A DNA stretch of 64,000 nt from Bacteroidota bacterium (GTDB lineage Bacteria > Bacteroidota > Ignavibacteria > UBA10030 > UBA8401). A model generated the notes under the pieces. That model saw only the letters and a list, made by a program, of their open reading frames with translations, did not search any database and was not told the DNA's origin. Below are positions 56,948-64,000 of this stretch, in pieces. The first letter of the stretch is position 1. Every line of letters begins with the position of its first letter. Position numbers and translations under genes: made by a program. The DNA lies in assembly GCA_035506275.1 (NCBI GenBank), contig DATJPT010000017.1:112903-176902 (forward strand), in the 5' to 3' direction.

Positions 56948-57193
56948 TCAATACAGCATCGTGATCTGCCGTTGGTTCAGTGTCTTCCCGGACGCCAAGA
57001 ACCCAATATCGTAATCGGCCCAAAGACGGCGCATGTCGCAAGAGCCAAAATACCACTTGCCATTCAACCTAAACTCCACTAAATTCTCCCCATCTTTATT
57101 GCCGCGTGACAAAGCCGTACAGCCTGATCTTATGCCGGTAACAACCCCGCCGGCAAACACGATATAAAGCTTATCAGCATACGCTGACGTCAA
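56948..57193 (-). CDS. Possible small hypothetical protein
   Basis: An 81-residue frame with a TTG start fills most of the 390-bp gap between the GT2 gene and the ligase. Its composition is protein-like (VEFRLNGKWYFGSCDMRRLWADYDIGFL) and base use is more AT-rich than neighbours. There is no Shine-Dalgarno and no recognised family. It could be a remnant or chance frame. The rest of the gap shows nothing else. Confidence 0.3.
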   Translation of the reverse strand: MTSAYADKLYIVFAGGVVTGIRSGCTALSRGNKDGENLVEFRLNGKWYFGSCDMRRLWADYDIGFLASGKTLNQRQITMLY

Positions 57194-57217
57194 ACGACGC
57201 TTTCACGAGAGAGCCCG

Positions 57218-58738
57218 ATGCTCCTTCATCATCAATTTGTCCGTATCGCAAAGCAGTACGAAAGCAAGATTGCGATCGTCGACCGGACGACCAATACCCG
57301 GCTCACGTACGGAAAAGCGCTTATCGCTTCCCTCATCCTCTCGGAGAAACTCAAGAAGTACGATGAAGGGTTCATCGGCATCATGATCCCGACCTCCGCG
57401 GGATGTGCGTTGTCCGTCCTCGGGGCGCTGATGAACGGACGGACGCCGGTGATGATCAATTATTCCACCGGGGCTGCGGCCAACGCGGAGTACGCGCAGA
57501 AAAAATGCGAATTCAAGACGATCATCACGTCGAAGGCGCTGCTCGAAAAAATCAACTGCCGCAAAGTCGAGGGGATGGTGTTCATTGAGGACATCATGTC
57601 CAGCGTGACGATGTTCGACAAGATCAAAGCCGCGCTGAAGTCGAAGCTCCCTGCGCAAAATATCATCAATAAAATATATGCGGGGAACGAAGACGACACG
57701 CTGTTCATCCTTTTTACAAGCGGCAGCGAGAAAGAACCGAAGGCTGTCCAGCTGACACATCGCAACATCGCCTCCAACATCGACAGTCTCGAAAAGGTCT
57801 ATGGGCTGGCCGCGAGCGATACCTTCCTCGCGAACCTCCCTTATTTCCATATCTTCGGGCAGACCGCGAACCTCTGGGCGCCTCTCTATTTCGGCATGAC
57901 CATGGTGACGTACGCAAATCCTCTCGATTTCAAAGTGATCTGTACCATCGCCCGTGAAGAGAAGGTCACGCTGATGGTCGGAACGCCGACGTTCTTCCAC
58001 GGCTATCTGAATAAGTCCGAAAAAGGGGATTTCGCATCTGTGAGGATCATGATCACCGGCGCCGACAAATGTCCGGAATCGCTCCGCCAGGGCTTCATGG
58101 AGAAGCACGGCATGGTGCTGCTCGAGGCCTACGGCGCCACTGAAACGAGCCCGGCGATCACGGTCAATACGCACAGCAACAACAGGCCCGGGAGCGTAGG
58201 GAAAGTGATTCCGGGAGTGCAGGTGCGGATGGAAAACTACGAGACGGGGGAAGAGTGCAAAGTGAACGAGATCGGAAAGATTCTGGTCAAGGGGGACAAC
58301 GTGATGAAGGGATATTTTGACGATTTCGAGCAGACTTCGCTGAGCATCCGTCACGGATGGTACGACACCGGCGACATGGGATACATGGACGAGGACGGAT
58401 ATTTGTGGCATGTCGGGAGGCTGAAACGCTTCATGAAGATCGGCGGAGAAATGGTATCGCTTATCAAGGTCGAAGATGTCCTTGAACGATTCCTCGACCG
58501 GGACGTAGAATGCTGCGTCGTCGAAGTTCCGGACCATTTGCGCGGCGCAAAGATCGTCGCGGCCGTCACCCAGCAGATCGACGAAAAAGCCGTCCTCAGA
58601 AAAATGTCGGATCATCTGCCGAACATCGCGCTGCCGAAACAGTTCGTCGTCATCAGCGATCTGCCTAAAATGGGGAGCGGGAAGATCGACTTCAGGAAAA
58701 TCACCGACATCGTGCGGGACATGGTCCAGTCGCGCTGA
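57218..58738 (+). CDS. AMP-dependent acyl-CoA/acyl-ACP synthetase-like protein
   Basis: This 506-residue adenylate-forming enzyme has A3 LFTSGSEKEPKAVQLTHRN (about residue 167), A5 EAYGATETSP, A7 HGWYDTGDMGYMDEDGYLWHVGR and A10 MGSGKIDF with the catalytic Lys. It resembles fatty-acid ligases and the synthetase half of Aas (acyl-ACP synthetase) proteins. It activates a carboxylate with ATP. GAGAGCCC lies before the ATG. The 390-bp upstream gap includes a possible small ORF. Confidence 0.92.
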   Translation: MLLHHQFVRIAKQYESKIAIVDRTTNTRLTYGKALIASLILSEKLKKYDEGFIGIMIPTSAGCALSVLGALMNGRTPVMINYSTGAAANAEYAQKKCEFKTIITSKALLEKINCRKVEGMVFIEDIMSSVTMFDKIKAALKSKLPAQNIINKIYAGNEDDTLFILFTSGSEKEPKAVQLTHRNIASNIDSLEKVYGLAASDTFLANLPYFHIFGQTANLWAPLYFGMTMVTYANPLDFKVICTIAREEKVTLMVGTPTFFHGYLNKSEKGDFASVRIMITGADKCPESLRQGFMEKHGMVLLEAYGATETSPAITVNTHSNNRPGSVGKVIPGVQVRMENYETGEECKVNEIGKILVKGDNVMKGYFDDFEQTSLSIRHGWYDTGDMGYMDEDGYLWHVGRLKRFMKIGGEMVSLIKVEDVLERFLDRDVECCVVEVPDHLRGAKIVAAVTQQIDEKAVLRKMSDHLPNIALPKQFVVISDLPKMGSGKIDFRKITDIVRDMVQSR

Positions 58739-58824
58739 GTGTTGTGCGTCACTTCTTTTTGTTCTGATCCCCCCTATTTTCACAACGTCGTTCGGGGCTT
58801 CTTCCACTCACGGGGATATCCACT

Positions 58825-59439
58825 ATGAAAAAAAACCTCTTCATCATTCTTCTCTGTTTTGCATCTTCGGAAATTTTCGCTCAGAGTTCGGGCAACGCGT
58901 TCACGATCCTTCTTGGCGGCGCAGTCGGAAAATTCAACATCGACGCCGGCGGAAACTTCAATACCATATACACTGACAGGAAACTCTCCTACACCGCGGT
59001 TGCCGGGCTCGGAACCGGATCCCTCTTTGTCATCGGGAAATACCGGACGTTTGAAGCGTCGGGACAATCGCTCGTCAGCAATATCGCCGCGACCGGATCG
59101 GCTCAGTGGAAGCAAACCATCCTCCTGACCGGCCTCCGTTTTGGACCGGGCAACTCGGCGTTCTATCTCGATGCGTTATACGTTTTCAACCATGCCCAGG
59201 AGACGATCGGCACCGTGAACCCGGCCATCGACGTGCTGGCCGCAAGCCAAAAAGTCGACGACAACGGATATGCTTTTGCCGTCGGGCTCTCTCCAAAAAT
59301 TGCCGACCCGCTTGCTATCAACTTTGAGGCGGAATATTCTGTGATGGCACGAAAAGCGACGCTCGCGGACGGCAACACGGTTCCTAACCTCGGCGGCCTT
59401 TACCTGAGCGCCGGCATCAGTTTCTACTTCCATAATTGA
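58825..59439 (+). CDS. Exported small barrel-like protein, unknown family
   Basis: This 204-residue protein has a signal peptide (NLFIILLCFASSEIFAQ). It then has strands rich in Gly and aromatic residues (GNAFTILLGGAVGKFNID, FYLDALYVFNH) and ends LSAGISFYFHN, a typical outer-membrane barrel C-terminus. No specific family is seen. It is followed after 7 bp by a lipoprotein gene, so the two probably form an envelope unit. Confidence 0.75.
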   Translation: MKKNLFIILLCFASSEIFAQSSGNAFTILLGGAVGKFNIDAGGNFNTIYTDRKLSYTAVAGLGTGSLFVIGKYRTFEASGQSLVSNIAATGSAQWKQTILLTGLRFGPGNSAFYLDALYVFNHAQETIGTVNPAIDVLAASQKVDDNGYAFAVGLSPKIADPLAINFEAEYSVMARKATLADGNTVPNLGGLYLSAGISFYFHN

Positions 59440-59446
59440 AACGACC

Positions 59447-60514
59447 ATGAAAACACTTTCAATTCTTCTCGCTACGGGCCTGTTCGGTTTGCTCTGCGGA
59501 TGCCTCCCTCAGAAAGAAACCAATCAAACGACAACGACCCTTGCGGCGCTGGAAATAGTTCCGCATCCCGATACGTTGAACATGGCGGTGAACGCGACAC
59601 AGACACTGAGCCTGCGAGGCACGACCGTTGACTCAACGCAGCAGACGTCGACCAACAGCGGCATTCTCACCGAGACGGGCTTCACTTCGACGTCGGTCGA
59701 CACCAACACAACTCCATTTCCCTCCGACCAGGCGACGTGGACCTCTTCGAACACCGGGGTAGCGACCGTTTCCAACGGCGTCGTTACCGCCCACGGCGCA
59801 GGCTATTCCAGCATCTCAGCAACGGCGGGGGGTGCAACCGCTCCCTCCGTTCTGGTGAGCGTGCAGACCGGCAATTCGGCTCCGGGCTTGAGCCTGGACC
59901 CGCCGGAATATTCGGTGATCTTCAGGGACACCGTTTCGGTCTCGGGAAATGTGCAGCAGCATGCGATCCTGCTCCTCTCCGAAGCAAGCTCCGGATACAA
60001 CAACACGAATGTACCGTACGACGGTAACGGAAATTTTTCGGAGACCATCATCGGACTGCAGACGGGGTTCCGGACGATCGTTGCGACCGCTGAAAACTCA
60101 AGCCAGACTGGTCTCGCGACGACCCGCTACAAGTACGTCGTCTACTACCAATACCTGAGCCCGGCGGCGGACAGCATTTGCGGCAATTGGGTGGGGACAA
60201 CTCTGAGCATGAATTTTAATTTCAATATTTCGAAGAGCATCGTTTACTCGCGGTACGACATCAACGGGCATATCGATATCCAGTTCCCGGGAATCGGATT
60301 CGTCAGGAACATCACGCTCACCGGCATCATCGCGAGCGACGGAACCATCAACGCAACCCTGACGCAGACGTCCCAGGGGTTCACTATCTCCGGATATTTG
60401 AAGGGATATTTTATGACGGTCGGAACGGGGGCCGGGAGCTATCGGGCTTCGGCAAAAAAGACGGGGTGGCCGACGCTCAGCGCGACGGCGGACTGGACGG
60501 CGGTGAAGCAGTAG
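59447..60514 (+). CDS. Lipoprotein with Ig-like (Big_2) domain
   Basis: This 355-residue protein has a lipoprotein signal (LLATGLFGLLCGC). A bacterial Ig-like Big_2 segment follows, ATWTSSNTGVATVSNGVVTAHGAGYSSISAT (about residues 95-140), within a longer beta-rich region. The second half (YDGNGNFSETIIGLQTGFRTI, then INGHIDIQFPG) is unknown. Probably cell-surface or outer-membrane-anchored. It is a partner of the gene 7 bp upstream. Confidence 0.78.
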   Translation: MKTLSILLATGLFGLLCGCLPQKETNQTTTTLAALEIVPHPDTLNMAVNATQTLSLRGTTVDSTQQTSTNSGILTETGFTSTSVDTNTTPFPSDQATWTSSNTGVATVSNGVVTAHGAGYSSISATAGGATAPSVLVSVQTGNSAPGLSLDPPEYSVIFRDTVSVSGNVQQHAILLLSEASSGYNNTNVPYDGNGNFSETIIGLQTGFRTIVATAENSSQTGLATTRYKYVVYYQYLSPAADSICGNWVGTTLSMNFNFNISKSIVYSRYDINGHIDIQFPGIGFVRNITLTGIIASDGTINATLTQTSQGFTISGYLKGYFMTVGTGAGSYRASAKKTGWPTLSATADWTAVKQ

Positions 60515-60523
60515 CGGCACAAC

Positions 60524-61189
60524 TCATATTTTATTGACGACGAAACCGTACTCCTTCGCAAACTGGACGAGGTTCACGACGTCAACGATGTCCAGTTTTT
60601 TCTTGAGAGCGGTGAAATGCTTGTCGACGGACGATTTGCTCATTGATAGGCGTTCGCCGATCTGTTCCGGTTTCAATCCTTGGGTGAGGAAGGAAAGAAT
60701 TTCCATCTCAATATCCGTCAGGGGCTCGCGGAGATGCGATAATTTCTCGAGCTCGGCGGAATGTTTTTTCAGCAGTCCCTCCACCATGATGCGCGAAACG
60801 CTCGGGCTGAAGAACCGCTTCCCTTCCGCCACGACCCGGATCGCCTCCGCCAGCTCTTCCTTCCCCACGTTTTTCACAACGTATCCTCCGGCTCCCGAGC
60901 GCAAAATCTCCGTGACGTATTTCTCATTTTCGAACCCGCTGAGGATGAGGATCTTCGTGCCGGGATACTTTAGCTTGATGATCTTCGCCGCTTCGACTCC
61001 GGACATTTTGGGCATCTCCAAATCGAGAATGACGACGTCGGGGTTCAGTTTCTTCACGGCGGCCACGGCTGCTTCTCCGTCCGATGCCTGTCCGACGACA
61101 TCGAAATCGCCCACGGTCGACAACAATGCTGAGATCCCGAGGCGGACAACGTCGTGGTCGTCCGCCATGACAATGCGAATTTTCTTCAT
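60524..61189 (-). CDS. NarL/FixJ-type response regulator
   Basis: This 221-residue protein starts at the ATG at 61189 behind AGGAAGAG. The receiver domain has IVMADDHDVVRLG and the acceptor Asp in VVILDLEMPKMSG. The LuxR/NarL helix-turn-helix follows (LTDIEMEILSFLTQGLKPEQIGERLSMSKSSVDKHFTALKKKL). A cognate sensor kinase is not adjacent; the hybrid kinase at 2-5 kb is far away. A repeat element lies in its upstream region. Confidence 0.94.
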   Translation of the reverse strand: MKKIRIVMADDHDVVRLGISALLSTVGDFDVVGQASDGEAAVAAVKKLNPDVVILDLEMPKMSGVEAAKIIKLKYPGTKILILSGFENEKYVTEILRSGAGGYVVKNVGKEELAEAIRVVAEGKRFFSPSVSRIMVEGLLKKHSAELEKLSHLREPLTDIEMEILSFLTQGLKPEQIGERLSMSKSSVDKHFTALKKKLDIVDVVNLVQFAKEYGFVVNKI

Positions 61190-61260
61190 AGCTCTTCCTG
61201 TCAATTCGATAAAACCAGTTTCCATTAAAAAATATTTAATCGAGGGGCCAAAGTCAAGGT

Positions 61261-61410
61261 GAGAATTGTCGGTGGCGCTGCGCCTCGAGGCTTTTGAGGC
61301 AGTGGCTCCCGGTCTCCCGTTCGACGCTTTCAGACGAAAGACAAGTCATAGAGCCGCACCCAAACCAAGTTCGGGAGCGAGCATGGGAATTCTCAAACTG
61401 CAACACCGCC
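61261..61410. mobile_element. MITE-like element, diverged copy B
   Basis: About 150 bp of non-coding sequence aligns with the element at 46457-46626 in the same orientation: the blocks GGCTTTTGaGgCAG, ACAAGTcatagAgCCGCaCCCAaaCC and GGGAATTCTcAAACTG recur. Its ends form an imperfect inverted repeat, CGGTGGCGCTGCG on the left against CGGCGGTGTTGCA on the right. The right end (reverse complement GGTGTTGCAGTTTGA) resembles the termini of the 51662-52174 element. No clear target duplication remains. It fills most of the 347-bp gap 61190-61536. Confidence 0.55.
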
Positions 61411-61468
61411 GAATTTTCAACGCACGGTAAGGGAACGGATGGAAATCCGCTCCCCCTTTCTCTTTTCG

Positions 61469-61497
61469 TTGACAAACCAGTAACAGTTTGGTATATT
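61469..61497 (+). promoter_or_regulatory. Promoter of rsmA
   Basis: TTGACA (61469-61474), 17-nt spacer and TATATT (61492-61497), 40 bases before the GTG start. A consensus -35 and near-consensus -10, downstream of element copy B. Confidence 0.8.
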
Positions 61498-61536
61498 TTT
61501 CCACAATTGAATGTCGACCCAGCCTATTGGCACTGA

Positions 61537-62337
61537 GTGAACCGGCCAAAAAAATCTCTCGGACAGAATTTTCTTACCGACGCCAACGTAGCGAAAAAAA
61601 TAGTCCGTTCGTTGAACCTTACGACATCGGACCGCCTCCTTGAGATCGGTCCCGGGAGAGGAGCACTGACGGCGCTCTTGCTCGCCGAAATTCCGAAGAT
61701 GGCGGCCGTGGAGATCGATGATCATCTTGCCGCTGAACTTCGTTCAACATACGGAAATGCGTTAACATTGTATCACGACGATGTCCTTGAACTCGATCCC
61801 CGCACCATTGCAAAAAACATGGGGGGAGCGTTCCGCGTCGTGGGGAACATTCCGTATTACATCACCAGCCCGATCCTTTTTTGGGCGATCGATGCTGCGG
61901 AAGCGATCTGCGACTGTACGTTCATGATGCAGTATGAAGTGGCCCGGCGGCTGACGGCAAGACCCCGTTCAAAGGAATACGGGATCCTTTCGGTATTTGC
62001 GCAGTATTATTCCACACCGGAATTGAAATTCACCGTCGCCCCCGGCTCATTCTATCCGGTGCCGGACGTCACCTCCGCCGTCGTGTCGCTGGATTTGAGG
62101 AAGCCGTTTTTCCGAAAAGCGATCGACGATACCACGTTCCGCGCGGTCGTCCGGGGAACGTTCAGCACGCGGCGAAAAATGCTCCGCAACGGACTTCGGG
62201 CCCTCGATGTCCCCAGCGAATTTTTTAAGCAATCGACGGCGAATTTCGACCGCCGTCCCGAGGAATTATCGGTCGAGGACTTCGTCACCCTTTCGAACGA
62301 AGTAACGGCCATAACCGGCAAACGATTCTCAGTATGA
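61537..62337 (+). CDS. rsmA: 16S rRNA (adenine1518/1519-N6)-dimethyltransferase
   Basis: This 266-residue protein starts at a GTG with KKSLGQNFLTDANVAKKIV. It has LLEIGPGRGALTALLL for SAM binding and VVGNIPYYITSPILF with the NIPY motif that binds target adenine. KsgA/RsmA dimethylates A1518 and A1519 of 16S rRNA. There is no Shine-Dalgarno. It overlaps the PAP2 gene by ATGA. Confidence 0.96.
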   Translation: MNRPKKSLGQNFLTDANVAKKIVRSLNLTTSDRLLEIGPGRGALTALLLAEIPKMAAVEIDDHLAAELRSTYGNALTLYHDDVLELDPRTIAKNMGGAFRVVGNIPYYITSPILFWAIDAAEAICDCTFMMQYEVARRLTARPRSKEYGILSVFAQYYSTPELKFTVAPGSFYPVPDVTSAVVSLDLRKPFFRKAIDDTTFRAVVRGTFSTRRKMLRNGLRALDVPSEFFKQSTANFDRRPEELSVEDFVTLSNEVTAITGKRFSV

Positions 62338-63296
62338 CATCTTCTTTCCGTTACCGAATTGCGCTGCTGACGACGAGCGATATTGCAACGATGATATTTC
62401 TCACCATCGTCGCAGCGCTGGCCATAATCTTCTCTTCAGTCATTCCGTACTGGTATGTTCTTGCAGGATGCAATATTCTCCTTGTCGGCCTCATTCCCTT
62501 CCTGGCCAGGAAGGCGCAGGAAACCGATGCACGGGCGCTCAAATACATCAGGGACTGGTATCCTGTGCCGATGATCTTTTACGTCTTCAAAGAGACGTAT
62601 ATGATGGTGCATCCGATCCATCCGCAGGATTTCGACTGGCTGCTTATCCAGGCCGACCGGTGGATCTTCGGGGGGGACCCGACGCACTGGATGATGAATT
62701 TTGCTTCGCCCGCCGTCACCGAAATTCTTCAGATCAGCTATGCAAGCTACTATCTAATCTTACTGAGCGTTTTTTTTGAGCTGAGTTTCGAGAAGCGGCA
62801 TACTGAATATTTTCTCGGGGCATTTCTTGTGATCTACGGATTCTATCTTTCGTATGTCGGTTATTTTCTGCTCCCGGCAGTCGGTCCGCGGTTCACTCTG
62901 TATGATTTCAATTCTCTTGATACATCATTGCCAGGAGTGTGGGTGACGAACGCGCTGCGCGATTTTGTCAATGCGGGAGAATCGATACCAAAAGGTGTCA
63001 CCCATGCAGTCGACTTTGCGCAGAGGGATGCGTTTCCGAGCGGACACACGCAGCTCACGCTGACGATCCTGTATATTGCGTTCTCTAACAGATTGAAGAG
63101 CCGCTGGGTTTTGCTCGTCGCCGGTTCGCTCCTTATTATCTCGACCGTTTATCTTCGTTATCATTACGCCATCGACGTCATCGCCGGCGTTCTCTTTTTC
63201 CTTTTCACGGTCTGGAGCGGAAGAAAAATCGATGCGTGGTGGAGGGAATATAAAAGAAAGCTGAAAAAAACGGCAGGTGTGACAGTGCAGCCTTGA
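62334..63296 (+). CDS. PAP2 superfamily (Aur1-like) membrane phosphatase/phosphotransferase
   Basis: This 320-residue protein has about six to seven transmembrane segments. It has the PAP2 motifs GPR (near residue 183), DAFPSGHTQLTL and STVYLRYHYAIDVIAG, as in the inositolphosphotransferase Aur1-like branch. It may act on lipid phosphates or transfer a phospho-head group to a lipid. Its start overlaps rsmA by 4 bp. A terminator-like hairpin follows. Confidence 0.87.
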   Translation: MTSSFRYRIALLTTSDIATMIFLTIVAALAIIFSSVIPYWYVLAGCNILLVGLIPFLARKAQETDARALKYIRDWYPVPMIFYVFKETYMMVHPIHPQDFDWLLIQADRWIFGGDPTHWMMNFASPAVTEILQISYASYYLILLSVFFELSFEKRHTEYFLGAFLVIYGFYLSYVGYFLLPAVGPRFTLYDFNSLDTSLPGVWVTNALRDFVNAGESIPKGVTHAVDFAQRDAFPSGHTQLTLTILYIAFSNRLKSRWVLLVAGSLLIISTVYLRYHYAIDVIAGVLFFLFTVWSGRKIDAWWREYKRKLKKTAGVTVQP

Positions 63297-63346
63297 TAAA
63301 TTCGTCTTGCCTTCCCGGAAAAATTTTCGTACCTTTTTGAGTTCAA

Positions 63347-63377
63347 AAAAAGCCTGTCTATGATCTGACAGGCTTTT
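63347..63377 (+). terminator. Terminator-like hairpin after the PAP2 gene
   Basis: The 8-bp stem AGCCTGTC/GACAGGCT, flanked by A's on the left and TTTT on the right, follows the PAP2 gene by about 50 bases. A weak promoter match (TTGCCT-N17-TACCTT, 63307-63335) lies just before it and could serve the downstream tRNA cluster. Confidence 0.7.
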
Positions 63378-63385
63378 GAATCTAT

Positions 63386-63617
63386 GGTGGCCATAGTTCA
63401 GTCCCAATTTTGCTCGGCTTAGCGAGCGCAGCGAAGCTAAGGCGATCGTAAAATTGTGGGTCCCGCCGACAGGCGGGATTGGTTGCCAAAATCATTTACA
63501 CGGTGGCCATAGTTCAGTCCCAACTTTACTCGGCTTAGCGAGCGCAGCGAAGCTAAGTCGAGCGTAAAATTGTGGATCCCGCCGACAGGCGGGATTGGTT
63601 GCCAAAATCATTTACAC
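63386..63617 (+). repeat. Two tandem 116-bp repeats each starting with a tRNA-His 5' fragment
   Basis: Units at 63386-63501 and 63502-63617 differ at five positions. Each begins with GGTGGCCATAGTTCAGT, the first 17 bases of the intact tRNA-His gene, which begins exactly where a third unit would start. The remaining 99 bp of each unit can fold into a long imperfect hairpin (CAATTTT...AAAATTG with CTTAGC/GCTAAG inside) and a CCCGCC-GACA-GGCGGG hairpin. Not coding. Confidence 0.85.
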
Positions 63618-63692
63618 GGTGGCCATAGTTCAGTTGGTTAGAATGCCAGGTTGTGGCCCTGGAGGTCGTGGGTTCAAGTCCCACTGGCCACC
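63618..63692 (+). tRNA. tRNA-His (GTG)
   Basis: The acceptor GTGGCCA (63619-63625) pairs with TGGCCAC (63685-63691), with the extra G-1 at 63618 opposite C73, the identity element of tRNA-His. The anticodon stem CCAGG/CCTGG encloses TTGTGGC with anticodon GTG. The T-arm GTGGGTTCAAGTCCCAC is canonical. CCA is not encoded. Confidence 0.96.
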
Positions 63693-63705
63693 CGATGTCA
63701 GTGAA

Positions 63706-63795
63706 CAATGAACAATTAACAATGAACAGTGTTGGTCGAGAAGGTACGGACCGACGTTCATTTATTGTTGATTGTTCATTGTTAATTGTTCATTG
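63706..63795. repeat. Inverted word-repeat between the tRNA genes
   Basis: A perfect 23-bp inverted repeat (63706-63728 and 63773-63795) is built of TGAACAAT/TTAACAAT words with a 44-base spacer. Similar words occur near 6620-6655, 53288-53390 and 49675-49700. It lies between tRNA-His and tRNA-Glu and would form a large hairpin in the precursor. Confidence 0.7.
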
Positions 63796-63799
63796 ACAA

Positions 63800-63872
63800 G
63801 TCCCCATCGTCTAGAGGCCTAGGACCGGAGCTTTTCAAGCTTCTAACACGAGTTCGAATCTCGTTGGGGACA
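63800..63872 (+). tRNA. tRNA-Glu (TTC)
   Basis: The acceptor GTCCCCA (63800-63806) pairs with TGGGGAC (63865-63871), and the discriminator is A. The anticodon stem GGAGC/GCTTC encloses TTTTCAA, anticodon TTC. The D arm CATCGTCTAGAGGCCTAGG and T-arm ACGAGTTCGAATCTCGT are typical of tRNA-Glu. CCA is not encoded. Confidence 0.95.
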
Positions 63873-63880
63873 CGCTTGAA

Positions 63881-63914
63881 AGGGGTGTTATTTTATTAAC
63901 ACCCCTTTTTTTTT
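63881..63914 (+). terminator. Rho-independent terminator after tRNA-Glu
   Basis: A perfect 10-bp stem AGGGGTGTTA/TAACACCCCT with a 6-nt loop is followed by an eight-base T run. It closes the tRNA cluster. The remaining 86 bases to the window edge show no assignable feature. Confidence 0.93.
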
Positions 63915-64000
63915 CTAATAAACCGAGGTCTTGCTTCGGTATCTTTAATAGATAGCACTTCGCGACCCTCGTCTTCTGGTCAATGACGATCTTCTCCACT

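Noticed and set aside
57203..58807. 534-codon minus-strand frame opposite the ligase gene
   Set aside because: The plus strand encodes all adenylate-forming motifs; the minus frame is His/Arg/Asp-rich shadow.
63386..63617. CRISPR-like direct repeats near the tRNA cluster
   Set aside because: Units are 116 bp, contiguous, without variable spacers, and begin with a tRNA fragment; no cas genes are present.

Overview
The window reads as a chromosomal segment from a diderm bacterium of the Bacteroidota/Chlorobiota/Ignavibacteria (FCB) assemblage. This placement is an inference. It rests on a TonB-dependent receptor, KDO activation (KdsB), a heptosyltransferase-fold glycosyltransferase, lipoproteins and barrel proteins with FCB-like style, DUF2723 and PAP2/Aur1-like membrane proteins, few clear Shine-Dalgarno sites, and promoters of the TTGnnn-N17-TAnnnT type. 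No rRNA, CRISPR array, prophage or transposase gene is visible. Coding density is high. The few gaps above 300 bases hold a riboswitch, promoters, non-autonomous repeat elements and a tRNA cluster.

Layout. 1-5.2 kb: the 3' part of a glycogen-debranching-like GH133 protein and a large hybrid sensor kinase. 5.2-9.8 kb (minus): a thiamine uptake operon made of a TPP riboswitch with terminator, TonB receptor, thiamine pyrophosphokinase and sodium:solute symporter. 9.9-11.9 kb: an 8-oxoguanine (GO) repair cluster with a MutT-type Nudix protein, a short MutY-like glycosylase and Ogg2. 11.9-15.2 kb: saccharopine-dehydrogenase-like protein, YajQ and a cell-wall amidase. 15.2-21 kb: a phenylacetyl-CoA (paa) catabolic locus with PaaH apparently split into two overlapping genes, then paaA, an O-methyltransferase, paaB, paaC, paaD and a PaaG-like isomerase. 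21-25 kb: a sorbosone-dehydrogenase-like protein, a lipoprotein and a barrel protein. 25.4-27.5 kb (minus): two more crotonases and an EthD-like protein, probably the second part of the paa pathway.

27.6-33.8 kb: GlnE, a DUF2723 membrane protein and an Amt ammonium channel. 34-40 kb: dNTPase, a small unknown protein, mono- and tri-haem cytochromes c and an AspT/YidE-type transporter. 39.8-41.5 kb: L21, L27 and malate dehydrogenase behind a near-consensus promoter. 41.5-46.4 kb (minus): epimerase, a large putative outer-membrane barrel, an RsbW-type kinase and a beta-CASP RNA nuclease. 46.8-51.6 kb (minus): an M48 protease, PlsC, GatC, KdsB and PyrG run. 52.5-56.8 kb (minus): a surface-glycan operon of GT2, GT9, GT4 and a methyltransferase. 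57.2-60.5 kb: an acyl-CoA/acyl-ACP ligase-like protein and two envelope proteins. 60.5-63.3 kb: a NarL-type regulator, RsmA and a PAP2-family protein. 63.4-63.9 kb: a tRNA-His/tRNA-Glu cluster preceded by two tandem repeats that each begin with a 5' fragment of the tRNA-His gene.

Most noteworthy: the riboswitch-controlled thiamine operon with an SSS transporter in place of PnuT; the compact GO cluster whose first gene looks leaderless; the split PaaH; a family of small inverted-repeat elements with 9-bp target duplications (one complete copy abuts a promoter); and the tandem tRNA-His-derived structured repeats. I see no defence island or obviously new multi-gene system. The MITE-like family and the tRNA-fragment repeats are the best candidates for undescribed elements.
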